Assembly: GCA_028696755.1 (NCBI GenBank)
Contig: JAQVGK010000080.1
Coordinates: forward strand, 1 to 10,154
DNA from: Bacteroidales bacterium
GTDB taxonomy: Bacteria > Bacteroidota > Bacteroidia > Bacteroidales > ML635J-15
Length of the DNA stretch: 10,154 nucleotides
Reading direction: 5' to 3'
In this document: positions 6,822-10,154 of the stretch, in pieces
How the letters are laid out: each line of letters opens with the position of its first letter
How positions within the stretch are numbered: position 1 is the stretch's first letter
Made by a program: the position numbers and the translations under genes
Notes under the pieces: generated by a model
What the model saw: the letters and a program-made list of their open reading frames with translations, nothing else
Told to the model about the DNA's origin: nothing
The model's database searches: none

Positions 6822-7991
6822 TTAAATTGCATTTTTATATAGATGAATATAGCGTTCAGATATTTTCGCCCATGAAAAATCTTCTTCGAGATTAAGCTGA
6901 CTAACATTTAACGATAGTTGGGGGTAATTATTGATAATAAGTCCAATTTTCTCCGCAATCTCATTTGCATCCTTTGGATTAACACCAAAACCAATATTCC
7001 TGTCATTGTAATAACCATCAAATCCTTGTCCATTTGTATAAATTATTGGTAACCCTTGAGACAAGGCCTCCACGTATACAACACCAAATGTTTCTGGAAT
7101 AGATGGCATAACAAAAATGTCGCTATTTTCAAATACATTTCTAAGCTTTTCTTTTGGCATACAATCCAATATTTCGATCCAAGTTTTTTCCGATGCTATT
7201 CTTTGAATTGTATTCAAATAATCTTCATCTTCTTTTCGAAAACTCAACCCTCTCCCAATAGCTGAAAAATTGATCTTATATCCTTTTTGAACAAGAGAAT
7301 CCAATGCAAAAATAATTTCTAAAATATTTTTACCTCGATTGAAAGCACCGGCATAAACAACACGAATGGGAGAATGAAGTTCTTTTACGTACATTATTCG
7401 ATTCTCTAAGTAAAACGAGTCAACCCCATTGGGTATAACAATTGATTTAATATCAATATTACCACTCTTTTTATACCCCAGTTCCTTAAAAAAAGATCTT
7501 TTATATTGCGGTGAAATAAAAACAATACTTTTGGCATTCTTCAATATCAAATAAAAATAAGATCTCTTCCACCACAACTTTTTGTAGTACAAATTAACAT
7601 CCGTATTTCTAACTGCGACTATATATGGTATGTTATATTCTTTGAAAAGTTCAAATGCAACTGCTCCATCAGAGCAAAAGAGGCCTGCATGTATTAAACT
7701 AATGCTGTTTAAATCAACATAACGTTCTATTTCATGCTTAATAGTTTTGATTTTCTTATCATACATAAAACGATGATAATGTTTTAATGCAGTCGAATAA
7801 AATATAATAGAATTAGAAACAGAAAAAGGAATTAATTGGCTCCCTTTTCTATTATGATTATTTGAATTTAATGGAACAAAAACTGTTTGCCTAACACCTA
7901 ATTGATCTAAAGACCTAATCAAATTAGTGTATACCTCAGTGCCTCCATAACTATTTGCAATATGTAAAATATGTAACGATTTTTTCTTCAT
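6822..7991 (-). CDS. GT4 family glycosyltransferase
   Basis: This 389-residue retaining GT-B glycosyltransferase shows the GT4 pattern. The N-terminal domain starts with HILHIANSYGGTEVYTNLIR (7-26), where the GGTE loop is typical of enzymes that bind the acceptor near residue 17. IVIPNGVDSFYL (184-195) precedes the C-terminal donor domain, which has VVYAGAFNRGKNI (211-223) with the phosphate-contacting Arg219/Lys221. The nucleotide-sugar motif PETFGVVYVEALSQGLP (299-315) has Glu300 and Glu308 in the E-x7-E spacing. No membrane anchor is present; the YFYLILKNAK segment (145-154) is aromatic but short. The start is the ATG at 7991, and the next residues MKKKSLHILH are the usual basic lead-in to the first Rossmann strand. 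It follows a 238-base gap, the largest inside the right-hand block, and is tightly coupled to the pyruvyl transferase gene downstream. Donor and linkage are unknown. Confidence 0.88.
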   Translation of the reverse strand: MKKKSLHILHIANSYGGTEVYTNLIRSLDQLGVRQTVFVPLNSNNHNRKGSQLIPFSVSNSIIFYSTALKHYHRFMYDKKIKTIKHEIERYVDLNSISLIHAGLFCSDGAVAFELFKEYNIPYIVAVRNTDVNLYYKKLWWKRSYFYLILKNAKSIVFISPQYKRSFFKELGYKKSGNIDIKSIVIPNGVDSFYLENRIMYVKELHSPIRVVYAGAFNRGKNILEIIFALDSLVQKGYKINFSAIGRGLSFRKEDEDYLNTIQRIASEKTWIEILDCMPKEKLRNVFENSDIFVMPSIPETFGVVYVEALSQGLPIIYTNGQGFDGYYNDRNIGFGVNPKDANEIAEKIGLIINNYPQLSLNVSQLNLEEDFSWAKISERYIHLYKNAI

Positions 7992-8017
7992 AATAACAAT
8001 GTTTATTCTTACTAAAA

Positions 8018-8152
8018 TTACCCCCTCTTTTCATATTTAACAAAAATCAACTTCATATAAAGCATCTCCCTTTTTACAATACTACATGGTAAAAAGATAA
8101 AAAACAAGAAAATATATTCTTGTCCCAATATTTCTAAATGCCAATTAGCCAT
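8018..8152 (-). CDS. Possible 44-residue membrane peptide (weak candidate)
   Basis: An ATG at 8152-8150 opens a 44-codon frame starting MANWHLEILGQEYIF and ending VKYEKRG before a TAA at 8020-8018. An in-frame stop two codons before the ATG bounds it. Residues 13-28 (YIFLFFIFLPCSIV and neighbours) could form one short membrane segment, followed by a basic tail. No Shine-Dalgarno sequence or homologue is recognised. The frame overlaps a terminator-like hairpin at 8104-8123, which argues for non-coding DNA. It could also be the debris of a lost gene, such as a membrane protein. Read it as a candidate only. Confidence 0.15.
   Translation of the reverse strand: MANWHLEILGQEYIFLFFIFLPCSIVKREMLYMKLIFVKYEKRG
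8091..8123 (-). terminator. Terminator-like hairpin with T-run between two glycosyltransferase genes
   Basis: Read on the minus strand, ACAAGAA (8123-8117) and TTCTTGT (8110-8104) make a perfect 7-base stem around a 6-base loop. TTTTTATCTTTTT follows at once (8103-8091). The stem has only two G-C pairs, so it is weak by itself, but the T-rich tract directly after it is the expected layout of an intrinsic terminator. It sits 107 bases after the stop of the 8230-9405 gene and 100 bases before the next gene. If active, it would reduce transcription of the distal half of the operon or need antitermination. It may instead be chance in AT-rich DNA. Confidence 0.35.
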
Positions 8153-8229
8153 TTTAAATTAACAGCAAGATTGCAATTCAGCATCATACACAAACAACTT
8201 ACTGACAAAACACTTCATTCAAGCACCGC

Positions 8230-9405
8230 TTATTGTAAAATCTGATTGTAGACGTTCATTTCTTTTTCTATCGCGTTATTCCATGAAAACTCATCTGATA
8301 ATTTGGCAGGTTTCACACCAGATTTGACTATCTCTATTACTCGGTTTGTAACATTTTCTACAAAAAAATTATCTAACGCAAAGGCATTTGCCTCGCCGAT
8401 TGACTCTGGAATTCCACCTACATTAGATCCTACGACATGAACTCCACAAGCTATAGCTTCAAGAGTAACACGAGGCATACCCTCATTTAAGCTCGGTAAA
8501 AGTAAAACATCAAAGCAACTAAGTATTTCAGGAATTTCTTCAGGCTCCATTTTTCCTATAAAAAGAACATTTGCAAGATTGTAAGAATTTAACCGTTCCT
8601 TTAAACTACCCTTCAACTCTCCATCTCCTATAATCAAAAAACACACATCACCAATTTGATTGTTAATTGAATTAAAAATTGGAGCTAGTGCATGGACATT
8701 CTTTATCGGAGTCAAATTTCCAATAAATCCGACAACAAACTTTGATTGGATATTAAATTTTTTCTTAAGAGCTATTTTATCTACATTTTGATTGTTTAAA
8801 AACAAATTTGATGGCCCTGTGTACAAAAAATCCTTCTTATCAGTTAAAGCAATTTTGTCAGATACTACCATCAACTTCTTACTCACAAAAAAATTAAAGT
8901 CAGCATTCTCCATAATCAATCTAGTAATCTGAAAACTTTGCTTATTTAAAAAAGGTCGTACATTGATATCAGAGCCATGCCAAGTTGTCACAAATGGGAT
9001 ATTAAACTTTTGCTTCACTAAATAAGCCAAATACATGTCAGGTAAAGCATGAACAGACAAAAGATCAAACCCTTCAAATAGAGACACATATCTATATAGC
9101 TGCGCCTTTCCAGACAAACCTCTGCATTTTAACCGGTAAGTCAGAATAAAATCCCATATACTCAACTTAATCCAAATATTTCTATAAGTAACCCCATTTA
9201 CGGTGGAAAAAGTGTCACGTTTAATCTCGTTTTTCTTAAAAAAAAGGAAAATCCAATTTTTATAATGACGAATAAGAAAGGCTTCAACTGTAACGTTTTT
9301 AACTTCTTTCAAATGTACAATACGTTCGTGTACATTGTTAAATGCTCCTTTACGATTTAATGTACTACCTGTATTTATTATTGCAATTTTTATTTTATCC
9401 TTCAT
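8230..9405 (-). CDS. GT4 family glycosyltransferase
   Basis: This is a 391-residue GT-B glycosyltransferase counted from the ATG at 9405. A GTG at 9420 would add five residues (MRSAL). The ATG is preferred because a GAGG lies nine bases upstream of it and MKDKIKIAIIN is the usual start of the first Rossmann strand. The acceptor-side domain contains TTWHGSDINVRPF (140-152), with the HGSD motif common in GT4. The donor domain has VVGFIGNLTPIKNV (224-237), IIGDGELKGSL (258-268), and LLLPSLNEGMPRVTLEAIAC (301-320) with Glu308 and Glu316 in E-x7-E spacing. VGSNVGGIPESI (325-336) follows, as in many WcaL/RfaG-like enzymes. No signal peptide or clear membrane helix is seen; WIFLFF (51-56) is short. 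It follows the acetyltransferase by 48 bases. Donor sugar and linkage cannot be read from the sequence. Confidence 0.88.
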   Translation of the reverse strand: MKDKIKIAIINTGSTLNRKGAFNNVHERIVHLKEVKNVTVEAFLIRHYKNWIFLFFKKNEIKRDTFSTVNGVTYRNIWIKLSIWDFILTYRLKCRGLSGKAQLYRYVSLFEGFDLLSVHALPDMYLAYLVKQKFNIPFVTTWHGSDINVRPFLNKQSFQITRLIMENADFNFFVSKKLMVVSDKIALTDKKDFLYTGPSNLFLNNQNVDKIALKKKFNIQSKFVVGFIGNLTPIKNVHALAPIFNSINNQIGDVCFLIIGDGELKGSLKERLNSYNLANVLFIGKMEPEEIPEILSCFDVLLLPSLNEGMPRVTLEAIACGVHVVGSNVGGIPESIGEANAFALDNFFVENVTNRVIEIVKSGVKPAKLSDEFSWNNAIEKEMNVYNQILQ

Positions 9406-9453
9406 TAGGGCAGACCTCACTAATTACGTTTTAATACTTATATTAAGAATAAC

Positions 9454-9978
9454 TTACACTCTACTCCGAATTATCTTCGCCGGATTTCCTCCAATAATAG
9501 AGTATGCAGGAAAATCCTTTGCCAACAAAGTACGAGCACCTAATACCGTACCTGTTTTAATTGTTCTTGAACCAATAATCATGACTTCTCTACCAATCCA
9601 ACAGTCATCTTCAATAAAAACCTTATCTCTTAGTTTCTTTTTCCCTTGTTGCCTCATTGGGATATCTGTCCGATTGAAAAGGTGAGTACTTTCTAACATA
9701 TAAACGTTGGGCCCCATCATAACATCCTTTCCAATTACTGTATTATTATGAACTCTACAATTTATTCCAATGCCAGAATTATCTCCAATTTCAATGCCTG
9801 CACCCCTTCCAAACCAAGCACCTTTCTCGACATTAACATTTTGACCACATTTTTTAAAAATATTCTTGCATATTAAATATCTAATTCTTTTAGATAATTT
9901 TCCAAAAGGCCTAGTAAAACTTGCTGGCAGATACCTAGCAAAGCCATAATAAAGAATAACAAAAAAAGTCCTTTTCAT
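9454..9978 (-). CDS. Left-handed beta-helix O-acetyltransferase (WcaF/LacA-like)
   Basis: This 174-residue protein belongs to the hexapeptide-repeat acyltransferases, which act as trimers and transfer acetyl from acetyl-CoA to a sugar hydroxyl. After a basic helical N terminus (about 1-45), hexapeptide turns run from about residue 50 to 95: VEKGAWFGRGAGIEIGDNSG (50-69), then VIGKDVMMGPNV (81-92). The likely catalytic His99 lies in ESTHLFNR (96-103). A second helical coil follows the charged loop RQQGKKK (109-115), with FIEDDCWIGREVMI (121-134) and VLGARTLLAKDFPAYSIIGG (145-164). The closing GGNPAKIIR (163-171) is the CoA-contacting end typical of WcaF/Maa/LacA enzymes. Family length is usually 180-200, so this is complete. 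The start ATG overlaps the TGA of the preceding glycosyltransferase in an ATGA arrangement, implying coupled translation. It probably acetylates a residue of the repeat unit; a serine acetyltransferase role is unlikely in this context. Confidence 0.88.
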   Translation of the reverse strand: MKRTFFVILYYGFARYLPASFTRPFGKLSKRIRYLICKNIFKKCGQNVNVEKGAWFGRGAGIEIGDNSGIGINCRVHNNTVIGKDVMMGPNVYMLESTHLFNRTDIPMRQQGKKKLRDKVFIEDDCWIGREVMIIGSRTIKTGTVLGARTLLAKDFPAYSIIGGNPAKIIRSRV

Positions 9979-10154
9979 GATTTTCTATCAACTAACATTA
10001 AATAAGATTGAGCTATATTTTTAATATCATATTTATTTACATCAATAGATGTAGTAAAATTACTGTAATCTCCATTGAAAAAGCACATAAAATCAGACAC
10101 CTCATTAAAATTCGACGATATATCCAATACAGGCCTTCCTGTTAACGCATAATC
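9975..10154 (-). CDS. Partial glycosyltransferase, C-terminal 59 residues
   Basis: An open frame enters from the right edge and ends at a TGA (9977-9975) that shares bases with the acetyltransferase start. It gives 59 residues, beginning DYALTGRPVLDISSNFNEV and ending MLVDRKS. DYALTGRPVL matches the end of the GT-B donor domain, where GT4 enzymes read (D/E)YLAxGKPV just after the nucleotide-sugar contacts. FFNGDYSNF with the following DVNKYDIKNIAQSYLML fits the closing helix. Only the tail is present, so the family is inferred from this motif and from the neighbourhood. Confidence 0.65.
   Translation of the reverse strand, partial: DYALTGRPVLDISSNFNEVSDFMCFFNGDYSNFTTSIDVNKYDIKNIAQSYLMLVDRKS

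Noticed and set aside
9406..9420. Extension of the 8230-9405 glycosyltransferase to a GTG at 9420.
   Set aside because: It adds only MRSAL before the natural start of the Rossmann strand and would overlap the GAGG that suits the ATG at 9405.
1..10154. CRISPR arrays, tRNA or rRNA genes, insertion sequences and invertible promoter repeats.
   Set aside because: I saw no direct-repeat array, no transposase or integrase frame, no RNA-gene signature and no long inverted repeats of the kind that flank Bacteroides capsule promoters.

Overview
The window looks like the promoter-distal end of a surface-polysaccharide (capsule or O-antigen type) biosynthesis operon from a gut-type Bacteroidales bacterium (Bacteroides, Parabacteroides or a close relative). 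The phylum assignment is an inference. It rests on the mix of glycosyltransferases with a WcaK/CsaB-type pyruvyl transferase relative, the very AT-rich variable genes beside a GC-richer nucleotide-sugar block, weak Shine-Dalgarno sequences, and a toxin/antitoxin-like pair of a kind I associate with Bacteroidetes. Every supported gene lies on the minus strand, so transcription runs from position 10154 towards position 1.

Layout in transcription order: the tail of a glycosyltransferase (10154-9975); a left-handed beta-helix acetyltransferase overlapping it by 3 bases (9978-9454); a GT4 glycosyltransferase (9405-8230); a 238-base gap with a terminator-like hairpin; a second GT4 glycosyltransferase (7991-6822); a polysaccharide pyruvyl transferase family protein 2 bases further on (6819-5704); a divergent MurB-like flavoprotein (5643-4648); a WbuB-like GT4 glycosyltransferase (4616-3399); a 242-base gap; then a visibly GC-richer pair, a UDP-HexNAc/HexNAcA 4-epimerase with a GTG start (3156-2194) and a UDP-HexNAc 6-dehydrogenase (2143-881). 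After a 167-base gap come a 192-residue RelE/HigB-like putative toxin (713-135) and the first 49 codons of an overlapping downstream gene, probably its XRE-type antitoxin (148-1).

How the genes fit together (inference): the dehydrogenase and epimerase should supply UDP-GlcNAcA and/or UDP-GalNAcA. The four glycosyltransferases add sugars to a lipid-linked repeat unit, and the acetyltransferase and the pyruvyl transferase/MurB-like pair decorate it. Flippase, polymerase, initiating transferase and regulators (UpxY/UpxZ type) are not in the window and would be expected beyond the right edge.

The most unusual element is the MurB-like enzyme. It keeps the three residues that align with the MurB catalytic set, but has lost other hallmark motifs and carries an atypical segment near its C terminus. 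Sitting next to a pyruvyl transferase family gene, it could be a reductase that makes a lactyl (1-carboxyethyl) ether or a related modification on the polysaccharide.
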